From Bradyrhizobium sp. AZCC 1693 (lineage in GTDB: Bacteria; Pseudomonadota; Alphaproteobacteria; Rhizobiales; Xanthobacteraceae): DNA of 64,000 bases. Location of the stretch: assembly GCF_036924745.1 (NCBI RefSeq), contig NZ_JAZHSD010000001.1, forward strand, positions 5,208,001-5,272,000, written 5' to 3'. Made by a program: the position numbers and the translations under genes. Shown piece after piece: positions 8,291 through 17,032 of this stretch; positions within the stretch are counted from its first letter, which is position 1; each line of letters opens with the position of its first letter. Below the pieces are notes generated by a model. That model was not told where the DNA came from. It made no database searches and was given only the letters and a program-made list of their open reading frames with translations.

Positions 8291-9088
8291 ATGGACAATA
8301 GTGAGACAGCGCCAGCACAGTCTCCCGCGGCCGGGCCGGAAAGCTCCGCCGCGATCGACGTCGCGCATCTGATAAAACTCTACAAGACCACCCGCGCGGT
8401 GGATGACGTGTCGTTCCGGATCGCGCGCGGCAGCATCACCGGGCTGCTCGGCGGCAATGGCGCCGGCAAGACCACGACGATCGCCATGATCATGGGACTG
8501 GTGCTGCCGACCTCGGGGCGCGTCCAGGTGCTCGGTCATCCGATGCCGGAGCAAAGCGCCGAGGTGCTCGGCCGGATGAATTTCGAGAGCCCCTATGTCG
8601 ACATGCCGATGCGGCTCACGGTGCGGCAGAACCTCACCATCTTCGGCCGGCTCTATGCGGTGAAGAATCTCGCCGAGCGCATCGAACAGCTCGCATCCGA
8701 CCTCGATCTCAAGGATTTCCTCGATCGCGCCAACGGCAAACTCTCGGCCGGGCAGAAGACCCGCGTCGCGCTGGCGAAGGCGCTGATCAACCAGCCTGAA
8801 CTGTTGCTGCTCGACGAGCCGACGGCGTCTCTCGACCCTGATACCGCCGACTGGGTGCGGCAGCATTTGCAAGACTTCCGCAAGACCCATGACGCCACCA
8901 TCCTGCTGGCGTCGCACAACATGCTGGAAGTGGAGCGGCTGTGCGACCGCGTCATCATCATGAAGCGCGGCCGCATCGAGGATGACGACAGTCCCGACCA
9001 GATCATGGCGCGCTACAACCGGAACACGCTGGAAGAAGTGTTCCTCGACGTCGCGCGCGGCCGGGTGGCGGAGGGGGCATCGTCGTGA
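8291..9088 (+). CDS. ABC exporter ATP-binding subunit
   Basis: A 265-residue ABC ATPase: Walker A GGNGAGKT at 54-61 (with Gly rather than the usual Pro at the second position), signature LSAGQ at 151-155, Walker B LLLLDEP at 171-177, and the switch His in LASHNM. The closest type is the CcmA/NodI-like group that pairs with ABC-2 permeases. Its stop codon overlaps the next gene's GTG start by 4 bp, so the two are translationally coupled. Substrate unknown; NodI-like nodulation exporters are in this superfamily, but no nod context is present, so I do not name it so. Confidence 0.9.
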   Translation: MDNSETAPAQSPAAGPESSAAIDVAHLIKLYKTTRAVDDVSFRIARGSITGLLGGNGAGKTTTIAMIMGLVLPTSGRVQVLGHPMPEQSAEVLGRMNFESPYVDMPMRLTVRQNLTIFGRLYAVKNLAERIEQLASDLDLKDFLDRANGKLSAGQKTRVALAKALINQPELLLLDEPTASLDPDTADWVRQHLQDFRKTHDATILLASHNMLEVERLCDRVIIMKRGRIEDDDSPDQIMARYNRNTLEEVFLDVARGRVAEGASS

Positions 9089-9903
9089 GCGAGATCACAG
9101 TCCATCGCGCCATTTCCTGGCACCGTATCCAGGCGATGGTGCTGCGCTATTGGTATCTCCTGATGTCGTCCTGGCCGCGGCTGCTGGAGCTGATCTACTG
9201 GCCGGCGCTGCAGATTATCACATGGGGCTTTCTGCAGAACTACATTTCGCAGAACGACAATTTCTTTGCGCGTGCCGGCGGCACGCTGATCGGGGCGGTG
9301 ATCCTGTGGGACATCCTGTTCCGCGGCCAGCTCGGCTTCTCGATTTCGTTCCTCGAGGAGATGTGGGCGCGCAACCTCGGCAACCTGATGATGAGCCCGT
9401 TGAAGCCGATCGAGTTTCTGATCTCGCTGATGATCATGAGCCTGATCCGGCTGGCGATCGGCGTGATCCCGATGACGCTGCTGGCGCTGTTCTTCTTCGA
9501 TTTCAATTTCTTCGCGATCGGGCTGCCGCTGATCGCGTTCTTCTGCAATCTGATCTTCACGAGTTGGTCGGTCGGAATTTTCGTATCCGGCCTGGTGCTG
9601 CGCAACGGGCTGGGCGCCGAGAGCATCGTCTGGACCTTGATGTTCGGCCTGATGCCGCTCGCCTGCATCTATTATCCAGTCGCGGTGCTACCTGCCTGGC
9701 TGCAATATATCGCCTGGACGCTGCCGCCGACCTATGTGTTCGAGGGCATGCGCGCGCTTCTGATCGATCACGTCTTCAGGGCCGACCTGATGGTCTGGTC
9801 GCTGGGCATCAACGCGGTGCTGTTCGTTGCCTCCTTTGCGATCTTCCTCGCCCTTTTGCGCAGCGCCAAACACCACGGATCTTTGCTCGGAGGTGGCGAA
9901 TAA
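9085..9903 (+). CDS. ABC-2 type exporter permease
   Basis: A 272-residue integral membrane protein with about six hydrophobic helices and an ABC-2 pattern, including an amphipathic N-terminal segment before the first helix and a conserved ALLIDHVF-like C-terminal loop. It starts at GTG 9085, inside the stop region of the ATPase gene. Together the pair would form a 2+2 exporter in the inner membrane. A factor-independent terminator follows at once (9913-9935), closing a two-gene operon. Confidence 0.9.
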   Translation: MSEITVHRAISWHRIQAMVLRYWYLLMSSWPRLLELIYWPALQIITWGFLQNYISQNDNFFARAGGTLIGAVILWDILFRGQLGFSISFLEEMWARNLGNLMMSPLKPIEFLISLMIMSLIRLAIGVIPMTLLALFFFDFNFFAIGLPLIAFFCNLIFTSWSVGIFVSGLVLRNGLGAESIVWTLMFGLMPLACIYYPVAVLPAWLQYIAWTLPPTYVFEGMRALLIDHVFRADLMVWSLGINAVLFVASFAIFLALLRSAKHHGSLLGGGE

Positions 9904-9912
9904 GTCACAGTT

Positions 9913-9935
9913 CCCCGTGGATTTGCGGGGTTTTT
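9913..9935 (+). terminator. Rho-independent terminator of the ABC exporter operon
   Basis: CCCCG (9913-9917), 8-nt loop, CGGGG (9926-9930), then TTTTT (9931-9935), nine bases after the permease stop codon. Confidence 0.8.
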
Positions 9936-10030
9936 CGTCCCTTATACATCTGGATAGGAGCGTTCGGTGCATTGACGCATTATTACCCATTCTGCACTAT
10001 GCTGCGGCGCAAACAGAGGTCAGAAATAAA

Positions 10031-11380
10031 ATGCCGATTGGTGAGTTTGGCGGCGCACCGCCCCTAGTGGCCGAAGGCAGTCCGGCGCTCACGACGCCGA
10101 TGTACTGGATGTACGAAATGGGCCACGCGTCGCTCAACCCGGCGCGCGCCGTGACCGACGCCACCAAGATCCTGTTTCAAAATCCGCTTAATCCCTGGTC
10201 ACACACCGAAGTCGGCAAATCGATCGCCGCGGCCTGCGAGTTGTTCGAACGCACCACCCGCCGTTACGGCAAGCCCGAATGGGATCTCGACACCACCGAG
10301 GTCAACGGCGTACGTACGCCGGTCGAAGTCCGCTCGATCTGGGAAAAGCCGTTCTGCCGTTTGCTGCATTTCGATCGCAAGCTGACCCGGCCGCTGCGCG
10401 CACCCCATCCGCGCGTGCTGATCGTGGCGCCGATGTCCGGCCACTACGCGACGCTGCTGCGCGGCACGGTCGAGGCGTTCCTGCCGACGCATGAAGTCTA
10501 CATCACCGACTGGTCCGACGCGCGCATGGTTCCTCTCGCCGAGGGCCGCTTCGATCTCGATGACTATGTCGATTACGTCATCGAGATGCTGCACGTGCTT
10601 GGCGGCAACATGCATGTGATCGCGGTGTGCCAGCCTTCGGTGCCCGTGGTGGCGGCTGTTTCCGTGATGGAAGCCGCGCGCGATCCCTTCGTGCCGCTGT
10701 CGATGACGCTGATGGGCGGCCCGATCGATACCCGCCGCAATCCCACGTCAGTGAACAACCTCGCGGCCCAGCGCGGCATCGAATGGTTCCGCAACCATGT
10801 CATCACCAAGGTGCCGTTTCCGCATCCCGGCGTGATGCGCGACGTCTATCCGGGCTTTTTGCAGCTCTCGGGCTTCATCACCATGAATCTCGATCGCCAC
10901 ACCGACGCGCACAAGGCGCTGTTCAATAATCTGGTGAAGGGCGACGGCGACATGGTCGACAAGCACCGCGAATTCTATGACGAGTATCTCGCGGTGATGG
11001 ATCTGACGGCGGAGTACTATCTGCAGACCGTCGATGTCGTCTTCGTCAAGCACGCGCTGCCCAAGGGCGAGATGACTCATCGCGGCCAGCCGGTCGATCC
11101 GTCGCAGATCCGCCGCGTGGCGCTGATGACGGTGGAAGGCGAGAAAGACGACATCTCCGGCCTCGGTCAGACCGAAGCGACGCACGCATTGTGCCCGCAT
11201 ATTCCGGATCATCGACGTGTGCATTACGTGCAAAAGGGCGTTGGGCACTACGGAGTGTTCAACGGTTCGCGATTCCGTTCCGAAATCGTGCCGCGCATCT
11301 CCGATTTCATGATGTCGGCGGCCAATACCAAGCTGTCAGCGGCTAATATCAAGCCGACATTGGTCCGTGCCGCCGAATAG
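10031..11380 (+). CDS. phaZ: Intracellular polyhydroxyalkanoate depolymerase
   Basis: A 449-residue protein of the intracellular PHA depolymerase family, which attacks native PHA granules in the cytoplasm. The family's unusual cysteine nucleophile is seen in AVCQPSVP (Cys200), in place of the Ser elbow of other esterases. The N-terminus carries the family feature MYWMYEMGHASLNPARAV and the second half matches the PHB_depo_C region. No signal peptide. The frame extends upstream to 9827 across a terminator, so the ATG at 10031 is the sensible start; a Met at residue 24 is an alternative. With the esterase at 1100 it suggests PHA turnover. Confidence 0.9.
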   Translation: MPIGEFGGAPPLVAEGSPALTTPMYWMYEMGHASLNPARAVTDATKILFQNPLNPWSHTEVGKSIAAACELFERTTRRYGKPEWDLDTTEVNGVRTPVEVRSIWEKPFCRLLHFDRKLTRPLRAPHPRVLIVAPMSGHYATLLRGTVEAFLPTHEVYITDWSDARMVPLAEGRFDLDDYVDYVIEMLHVLGGNMHVIAVCQPSVPVVAAVSVMEAARDPFVPLSMTLMGGPIDTRRNPTSVNNLAAQRGIEWFRNHVITKVPFPHPGVMRDVYPGFLQLSGFITMNLDRHTDAHKALFNNLVKGDGDMVDKHREFYDEYLAVMDLTAEYYLQTVDVVFVKHALPKGEMTHRGQPVDPSQIRRVALMTVEGEKDDISGLGQTEATHALCPHIPDHRRVHYVQKGVGHYGVFNGSRFRSEIVPRISDFMMSAANTKLSAANIKPTLVRAAE

Positions 11381-11460
11381 TGCCCGGGCGGCATCGATTC
11401 CGAGCTGCCGATAAGTTGCTGAGAAGATTCAAACATTCCGGATTCCGGTCGAATCAAGCG

Positions 11461-11494
11461 GTGAGTTCAGACTCACTTCTTGAGGGGCCTTTTT
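11461..11494 (+). terminator. Possible terminator after phaZ
   Basis: GTGAGT-tcag-ACTCAC at 11461-11476 is a perfect 6-bp hairpin, followed by a second GC-rich patch and TTTTT near 11490. Spacing between stem and T tract is longer than ideal, so the call is tentative. Confidence 0.4.
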
Positions 11495-11606
11495 GACTCC
11501 TGGTTCCAGCCAAAATTTTGGGTTCCAACCCCATCCCCTAGAGGCCATTTGCCGCCAAGGCCCTGTATATTGGGCAACTGATTTGTTTTTGCGCCGAGCA
11601 ATTTAG

Positions 11607-12428
11607 ATGCGATTTCCCTGGCGGCGGATATGGCAGAATCCGGGCGAACTCCTGCTCCCCGGACTCCAAGATATGGCTACTCGCGCCCTCCTTTATCGGC
11701 GGCCCGCCGAACCCGCGACTCTTTTGGTCAAGCACGGCTCGCAAGTCTTTGCGATCAGGTTGCGCCGGCATCGCCGCGCGCGGCGATACACCTTGCGCAT
11801 TCATCCAACGGATCGCGAAGCCATCCTGACGATGCCGCCGCGCGGCACGATCATGGAAGCCAAGGATTTTGCGCAGCTTCACGGCGGCTGGATCGCCGCC
11901 CGTCTCGGCCGTCTGCCGAAGGCCGCGCCGTTTCAGGCCGGCACTGTCATACCGTTGCGCGGTGTGCCGCACCGGATCGTGCATCGCGCAGGTGAGCGCG
12001 GCACGGTGTGGACCGAAACCCGCGACAGCGGCGAGAAGATTTTGTGCGTGGCCGGCGGTTACGAGCACATGGACCGGCGCGTCCACGACTTTCTCAAGCG
12101 CGAAGCGCGGAAGGACCTGCACAAGGCATCGCTGGCCTACGCGGCGGATCTCGGCGTGCGGGTCAGGCGGGTTTCGATCCGCGACCAGTCGAGCCGCTGG
12201 GGATCGTGCACCTCGGCCGGCTCATTGTCGTATTCCTGGCGATTGATTCTCGCGCCGCCCTATGTGCTGGACTATCTCGCCGCCCATGAGGTCGCCCATC
12301 TCGTCGAGATGAACCACTCGCCCAGGTTCTGGCGCGTCGTCGGCCGCATCTGCGACCATGTCGAACGCGCCAAGCGCTGGCTCGACACCTACGGCAACGA
12401 CCTGCATCGCTACGGGGTCGAGGATTGA
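11607..12428 (+). CDS. YgjP-like zinc metallopeptidase (M48/SprT-like domain)
   Basis: A 273-residue protein with the zinc motif HEVAH (His227-Glu228-His231), and downstream His237 in HSPRFW, the arrangement seen in YgjP/DUF45 proteins. The preceding RWGSC (197-201) is another family marker. The N-terminal third is Arg-rich and basic. No signal peptide or membrane segment, so it is likely cytoplasmic. The substrate of this family is unclear; in other bacteria these genes sit near restriction or nuclease genes, but here it stands between phaZ and a convergent penicillin-binding protein gene. Confidence 0.85.
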   Translation: MRFPWRRIWQNPGELLLPGLQDMATRALLYRRPAEPATLLVKHGSQVFAIRLRRHRRARRYTLRIHPTDREAILTMPPRGTIMEAKDFAQLHGGWIAARLGRLPKAAPFQAGTVIPLRGVPHRIVHRAGERGTVWTETRDSGEKILCVAGGYEHMDRRVHDFLKREARKDLHKASLAYAADLGVRVRRVSIRDQSSRWGSCTSAGSLSYSWRLILAPPYVLDYLAAHEVAHLVEMNHSPRFWRVVGRICDHVERAKRWLDTYGNDLHRYGVED

Positions 12429-12432
12429 CGCT

Positions 12433-12548
12433 CGTGTCCCGGACGCGGTGCAGCGCTCTTCGCGCTGCTCCGCAGAGCCGGGACCCACATCTTGCTAGGC
12501 CCCGGATCAGCAGCGCATCACTGCGTGCTGCGCAGCATCCGGGGCACG
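12433..12548. repeat. Intergenic GTCCCGG...CCGGGAC repeat cluster
   Basis: Two adjacent hairpin-forming units: the first runs from GTCCCGG to CCGGGAC with an inner GCAGCGC...GCGCTGC stem, and the second from CCCCGGAT to ATCCGGGG enclosing GCAGCGCA...TGCTGCGC. The element lies between convergent genes and belongs to the same general class of Bradyrhizobium palindromes. Confidence 0.65.
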
Positions 12549-12557
12549 GAAGACCGC

Positions 12558-14780
12558 CTATCTTCCAAACAACCGGTCCACCAGCCAGCCATCGAGTCCC
12601 GCCGCGGCCTCCGGCCGCGCATTTGGATTGGGTGGTGGCGCGGAGGTTCGCGCCGGCGCTGGCCGATACGAACCGCCCTGCGGGGCTGACGGAGCCGGCG
12701 TTGCGCTGGCCTGCGACGCGGTCTGGAACAGGTTCGACATGAATCCGCCGCGCTGCGAGTTCGGCAGGCTGGCCACCGGCACGCCCTGATGCGCCGACCG
12801 CATGAAGCGGGTCCAGACTTCCACCGGCAGGCCGCCGCCGGTTGCCTTCTTGGTCGGCGAGTTGTCGTCATTGCCGAGCCAGACGCCGGTGACGAGGTTG
12901 GCCGTGTAGCCGATGAACCAGGCGTCGCGGAAATCCTGGCTGGTGCCGGTCTTGCCGGCGGCCATCCAGCCCGGAATCTCCGCCTTGCGCGCGGTGCCCG
13001 AGAGCAGGGTCTCCTGCATCATCGTGTTCATGGCAGCGACATGGCGCGGCTCGATCACTTGGCTGAGCTGGTCGGGCTGCCGCACATACAGCAGCTTGCC
13101 TTCATTGGTGCGGATCCTGGTCACGACATGCGGGGAGACGCCGAGCCCGCCATTGGCAAACGGCGCATAGGCGCCGACCAGTTCGATGACGGACACTTCC
13201 GAGGTGCCGAGCGCGATCGAGGGATTGGCCTCGAGTTTTGATGAAATGCCGAGCCGGTGCGCGGTCCGCACCACGTTCTTCGGTCCGACTTCGAGGCCGA
13301 CCCGCACCGCGACCGTGTTGAGCGACATCGCCAGCGCCTGTGTCAGCGTCACCGCGCCGAAATATTCATGGGTGTAGTTCTCAGGGCGCCAGCCCTTGAG
13401 ATCGAGCGGCGCGTCCTGGCGGATCGTTTCCGGCGTCAGGCCGCCTTCGATCGCGGTCAGGTAGATGAACGGCTTGAATGCCGAGCCGGGCTGGCGTTTG
13501 GCCGTCACCGCGCGGTTATACTGGCTGTCGGCATAGTTCCGCCCGCCCACCATGGCGCGCACCGCGCCCTCGGGCGTCATCGCCACCAGCGCCCCTTGCG
13601 TGACGTTGAATTTCACGCTCTTCGCCGCGAGCTCGTCGATGATGGCGGCTTCCGCGACACTCTGCAGCTTCGGATCGATCGTGGTCTCGACCACGATGCT
13701 CTGGTCGATCTGGCCGACGAGATCGTCGAGCACCTCGCCGATCCAGTCGGCGACGTAATTGATCGTGCCGGCGCCGGCCGGCTTCACATTATACGAGGGA
13801 TGGCCGATCGAGGCCTTGGCCTGGGCGGCGCTTATGAATTTGGCGTCCGCCATCGCCGCGAGCACGATCTGAGCGCGCGCTTCCGCGCCTTCGGGATTGC
13901 GGTTCGGCGCCAGCCGCGACGGCGACTTGACGAGGCCGGCCAGCATCGCGGCTTCCGCGACCGTGACGTTCTTGGCGGATTTGCCGAAATAGCGCTGCGA
14001 AGCCGCCTCGACGCCATAGGCGCCGGAACCGAAATAGACGCGGTTAAGATAGAGCTCGAGAATTTCGTTCTTGGAGTGCTTGCGTTCCAGCCACAGCGCC
14101 AGCTCCACTTCCTGCAGCTTGCGCGCCATCGTGCGTTCCTGGGTCAGGAACAGGTTTTTGGCGAGCTGCTGCGTCAGCGTCGAGCCGCCCTGCGACACGC
14201 CGCGATGCAGAACGTTGGCCACGGCCGCGCGCGCGATGCCGACGGGGTCGACGCCGTAATGCGAATAGAAGCGGCGGTCCTCGATGGCGATGAACGCCTT
14301 CGGCAAATAAGGCGGCAGATCCTTCAGTGCGACATTGGTCCCGGCCATTTCGCCGCGCGAAGCCAGCAGGCTGCCGTCGACGCCTGTAATCTGGATGGTT
14401 GGCGGGCGCTTTGGAATTTCCAGCGACTGGATCGCCGGCAGATGCGCCCCGACCCAGACCACGACGCCGATGATCGCGATCGTCGCCCACAGGCCGAGCA
14501 CCGCGCCCCAATAGATCAGGCGGCCGAACCTGAACCGGCCGCGCGATTTCGCACGCCGCTTGGCGCCGCCTCTCCCCGCGCGCGGCTTGCGCTCGCGCGG
14601 CGGCGGCTCATCGTCGTCCTCTTCGTGCTTGCGCCTGGGCACTGATTTCTTCGGTTTGTCGTCGTCGTCGACGGCGGCTGGAATGCGATCCTCAGGTGAA
14701 AGCCGCAAGTCCGCGAGCGCTGCCGGAAGCCCGAACAGCGGCTCCTTGCGTCCGCCGCTCTTTTTCCGTCCCCACGCCAT
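12558..14780 (-). CDS. Class A penicillin-binding protein (PBP1A type)
   Basis: A 740-residue bifunctional peptidoglycan synthase. Cytoplasmic tail about 1-85 (very basic and acidic clusters), one membrane helix about 88-112, glycosyltransferase GT51 domain about 130-310 with catalytic Glu167 in IEDRRF and the QGGSTLTQQLAKN motif at 197-209, then a transpeptidase domain with Ser433-x-x-Lys436 (SAFK), SLN at 486-488 and KTGT at 610-613. All catalytic motifs are intact. The last 70 residues are Pro/Ala/Ser-rich and probably disordered in the periplasm. The gene appears monocistronic. mrcA/pbpC naming among alphaproteobacterial paralogues is uncertain. Confidence 0.95.
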   Translation of the reverse strand: MAWGRKKSGGRKEPLFGLPAALADLRLSPEDRIPAAVDDDDKPKKSVPRRKHEEDDDEPPPRERKPRAGRGGAKRRAKSRGRFRFGRLIYWGAVLGLWATIAIIGVVVWVGAHLPAIQSLEIPKRPPTIQITGVDGSLLASRGEMAGTNVALKDLPPYLPKAFIAIEDRRFYSHYGVDPVGIARAAVANVLHRGVSQGGSTLTQQLAKNLFLTQERTMARKLQEVELALWLERKHSKNEILELYLNRVYFGSGAYGVEAASQRYFGKSAKNVTVAEAAMLAGLVKSPSRLAPNRNPEGAEARAQIVLAAMADAKFISAAQAKASIGHPSYNVKPAGAGTINYVADWIGEVLDDLVGQIDQSIVVETTIDPKLQSVAEAAIIDELAAKSVKFNVTQGALVAMTPEGAVRAMVGGRNYADSQYNRAVTAKRQPGSAFKPFIYLTAIEGGLTPETIRQDAPLDLKGWRPENYTHEYFGAVTLTQALAMSLNTVAVRVGLEVGPKNVVRTAHRLGISSKLEANPSIALGTSEVSVIELVGAYAPFANGGLGVSPHVVTRIRTNEGKLLYVRQPDQLSQVIEPRHVAAMNTMMQETLLSGTARKAEIPGWMAAGKTGTSQDFRDAWFIGYTANLVTGVWLGNDDNSPTKKATGGGLPVEVWTRFMRSAHQGVPVASLPNSQRGGFMSNLFQTASQASATPAPSAPQGGSYRPAPARTSAPPPNPNARPEAAAGLDGWLVDRLFGR

Positions 14781-14925
14781 GACAAACGCCGTTCACACCC
14801 GTCCCGCCATACGCTAGCGGGGGCTGTTTAAAGGTCGGTTACGGAAAGGTTAATGCGGGATTAGGAGGTGCGGCGGGGCCATATTAAGATGGCTGCAAAC
14901 CAAGGCGTTCTCGGGAGAAATCGGC

Positions 14926-15351
14926 ATGGGCCACATCGATCCTACCAGGGAAGTGTTTGCGCAATTTCGGGCCAATGACCGGCCGGGTCCGATCCACATG
15001 CTCAATCTGGTTCGCTTGCGCGCGCAGGCCGCCTATCCCGACGGCCGCAAGGCGACGGGCGCGGAAGCCTACGCGGCCTATGGGCGCGAAAGCGGCCCGG
15101 TGTTCGAACGGCTCGGCGGCCGCATCGTCTGGCAGGGCAGGTTCGAACTGATGCTGATCGGGCCGCAAGACGAGCGCTGGGATCACTGCTTCATCGCCGA
15201 ATACCCAAGCGTCGCGGCATTCGCCGAGATGATCCGCGATCCCGTCTACCGCGAAGCGGTGAAACACCGCCAGGCTGCGGTGGAGGATTCCCGCCTGATC
15301 CGCCACGCGGTGCTGCCGGTCGGCAAGACGTTTGGCGAGATACCTGCCTAG
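14926..15351 (+). CDS. DUF1330 family protein
   Basis: A 141-residue protein of the DUF1330 / dimeric alpha-beta barrel type, recognisable from MLNLVRLRAQAAYPDG near the N-terminus, EAYAAYGRES in the middle and the EYPSVAAFAEMIRDPVYREAVKHR segment that closes the ferredoxin-like fold. Small proteins of this fold act as monooxygenase-like or binding proteins; no activity is assigned. A GGGAGAA ribosome site precedes the ATG. It is divergent from the penicillin-binding protein gene, 145 bp away, and followed by a palindromic repeat. Confidence 0.75.
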   Translation: MGHIDPTREVFAQFRANDRPGPIHMLNLVRLRAQAAYPDGRKATGAEAYAAYGRESGPVFERLGGRIVWQGRFELMLIGPQDERWDHCFIAEYPSVAAFAEMIRDPVYREAVKHRQAAVEDSRLIRHAVLPVGKTFGEIPA

Positions 15352-15353
15352 AT

Positions 15354-15442
15354 CGTCATGGCCGGGCTTGTCCCGGCCATCCACTCTTTCTGGCTGCTAT
15401 ACCGTTAAGACGTGGATGCCCGGGCCAGGCCCGGGCATGACG
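15354..15442. repeat. CGTCATGCCCGGGC palindromic repeat, copy 2 of 3
   Basis: Begins CGTCATGGCCGGGC and ends GCCCGGGCATGACG, two bases after the DUF1330 stop codon. The two half-elements carry GGCCGGG and CCCGGGC in the opposite order to copy 1, as expected for an element inserted in either direction. Confidence 0.85.
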
Positions 15443-15447
15443 AATGC

Positions 15448-15480
15448 AAAAAAAATCGGCGGTCCCGAGGGACCGCCGAT
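15448..15480 (-). terminator. Strong Rho-independent terminator for the first solute-binding protein gene
   Basis: Perfect 11-bp stem ATCGGCGGTCC (15455-15465) / GGACCGCCGAT (15470-15480) with a 4-nt loop. Eight A residues at 15448-15455 become a T run on the minus strand, 40 bp after that gene's stop. Confidence 0.9.
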
Positions 15481-15519
15481 CGCTTCTTTCCGCCGATCGT
15501 TTCGATTGGGTCGTCGCGA

Positions 15520-16746
15520 CTAGCCTGCCGCGCCCTTGTCCTCGAGGATCGGGCCGAACAATTCCCAGCGCTCGCCGTTGAACTTCATCATCTGCAACTG
15601 CTTGTTGACGCGGTAATCGTCAGGCCGGGTGTTGACGGTGATGCCCGGCAGCAGCAGGTCGAGCTGAACGTTCTTCAGGCTGGTGGCCTGTTTCAACACG
15701 TTCTCCCGGGTCAGGTTGTCGCCGCAGGCCTTGAGCACATGGATCAGCAATTCCGTGGTCATGTAGCCGTAGGAGTTGAAGCTCGAATCCTTGTCGCCGT
15801 CGGGATAGTACTTCGCCATGAACTCGAAATACTTCTTCATGCCCGCGTCATCTTTCCAGGTCGGATCGAGCGGATCCTTGCCGTAGTTGACGCTGATCAC
15901 GCCCTTGGAGGCTTCGAGTCCCGCCGGCTTCATCACGGCGCCGACCGACGTGGCGTTGATGTCGAGGATGTGCACCGGCTTCCAGTTGAGCTCGTGGATC
16001 TTCTTGATCGCCTGCGCCGCCTGCTTGGGCGTCGTCGCCGAGAAGAACAGGTCCGCGCCGGCATCCTTGATCTTGAGGATCTGCGAGTCGATGGTCGGGT
16101 CGGAGACTTCGTAGGAGGCTTCCGCCACGATCATCTTCGCCGCCTTGTCGCCGAGGCCGGCCTTGATGCCGTTCAAATAATCCTTGCCGAGGTCGTCGTT
16201 CTGATAGAGCACGCCGACCTTGGCGTTCGGATATTCCTTGATGATGTACTGGCCGTAGATGCGCCCCTCGACGAAGTAGTTCGGGTTGAAGCCCATCGTC
16301 CATGGAAAATTCTTCGGGTCGGTGAACTTCGATGCGCCGGTTGCGGCGAAGAGCTGCGGCACCTTCTTGGAGTTGAGATATTTCTGCACCGCTGCGTTCG
16401 AGGGCGTGCCGAGGAGCTGGAAAGTGAGCAGCACTTCGTCGCTCTCGACCAGCTTGCGGACCTGCTCGACGGCCTTCGGCGGCGAGTAGGCGTCGTCATA
16501 CTGGACCAGATTGATCTTGCGGCCGTTCACGCCGCCCTGATCGTTGATCATCTTGATATAGGCGGCTTGCGTCTTGCCGATGGTGGCATAGGCGGAGGCC
16601 GGTCCGCTGAATGGATTGGTCTGGCCGATCTTGATCTCGGTGTCGGTCGCGCCGGTGTCGTATTTTTTCTGCGCGGAAGCCGTCGAGACCGACAGCGCAA
16701 GTGCGAGCGCCGTGCCGGTCACCAGATGGAAAATACCCTTCTTCAT
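15520..16746 (-). CDS. ABC transporter solute-binding protein, branched-chain amino acid type (copy 1 of a tandem pair)
   Basis: A 408-residue periplasmic binding protein of the LivJ/type 1 fold. A signal peptide (MKKG... to ASAQ, about 25 residues) precedes IKIGQTNPFSGPASAY, the usual first strand. Start 16746 has AGGAA upstream; an extended frame further up (to 16944) is not supported. It is the same length as, and very similar to, the next gene, with most differences in the ligand-facing middle region. No permease or ATPase gene is adjacent, so it must use a transporter encoded elsewhere. Its terminator lies at 15448-15480. Ligand unknown; family members bind amino acids, amides, urea or aromatic acids. 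Confidence 0.9.
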   Translation of the reverse strand: MKKGIFHLVTGTALALALSVSTASAQKKYDTGATDTEIKIGQTNPFSGPASAYATIGKTQAAYIKMINDQGGVNGRKINLVQYDDAYSPPKAVEQVRKLVESDEVLLTFQLLGTPSNAAVQKYLNSKKVPQLFAATGASKFTDPKNFPWTMGFNPNYFVEGRIYGQYIIKEYPNAKVGVLYQNDDLGKDYLNGIKAGLGDKAAKMIVAEASYEVSDPTIDSQILKIKDAGADLFFSATTPKQAAQAIKKIHELNWKPVHILDINATSVGAVMKPAGLEASKGVISVNYGKDPLDPTWKDDAGMKKYFEFMAKYYPDGDKDSSFNSYGYMTTELLIHVLKACGDNLTRENVLKQATSLKNVQLDLLLPGITVNTRPDDYRVNKQLQMMKFNGERWELFGPILEDKGAAG

Positions 16747-16968
16747 TATGCTGCGTTCCTCGTGTGTTTTATGATTGGCGCTGATCGTGCCGCAGGCCGG
16801 TCCGGCCGCACGGATATCGTCGCTGCCACAATAGTGGCGGAAGGCATGTTGCAATGCAAGGCGCCCAAAGGGCGTGGGTTCGGGTATCAGGTTCCGCCTG
16901 CTCAAAAAGAACCCATTACCTGTGCCAGCCACAAAATGATGCACGGTCGCGCGGGCGTTGCGGCGCTC

Positions 16969-17007
16969 AAAACAAAAGCCGCCGGCATCATAGGTGATGC
17001 TGGCGGC
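16969..17007 (-). terminator. Rho-independent terminator for the second solute-binding protein gene
   Basis: A 13-bp stem with one mismatch (16978-16990 with 16995-17007) followed on the minus strand by TTTTGTTTT. It separates the two tandem genes transcriptionally. Confidence 0.85.
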
Positions 17008-17032
17008 TTGTGTCTTGAATCAGCGCGGGGCG

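Noticed and set aside
8291..9903. NodIJ nodulation-factor exporter
   Set aside because: The fold type fits, but no nod genes or nod boxes are nearby and the ATPase is a generic CcmA-like protein.
13257..14645. Long plus-strand open frame opposite the penicillin-binding protein gene
   Set aside because: Arg/His/Asp-rich composition typical of antisense frames in high-GC DNA; the minus-strand gene carries every catalytic motif.
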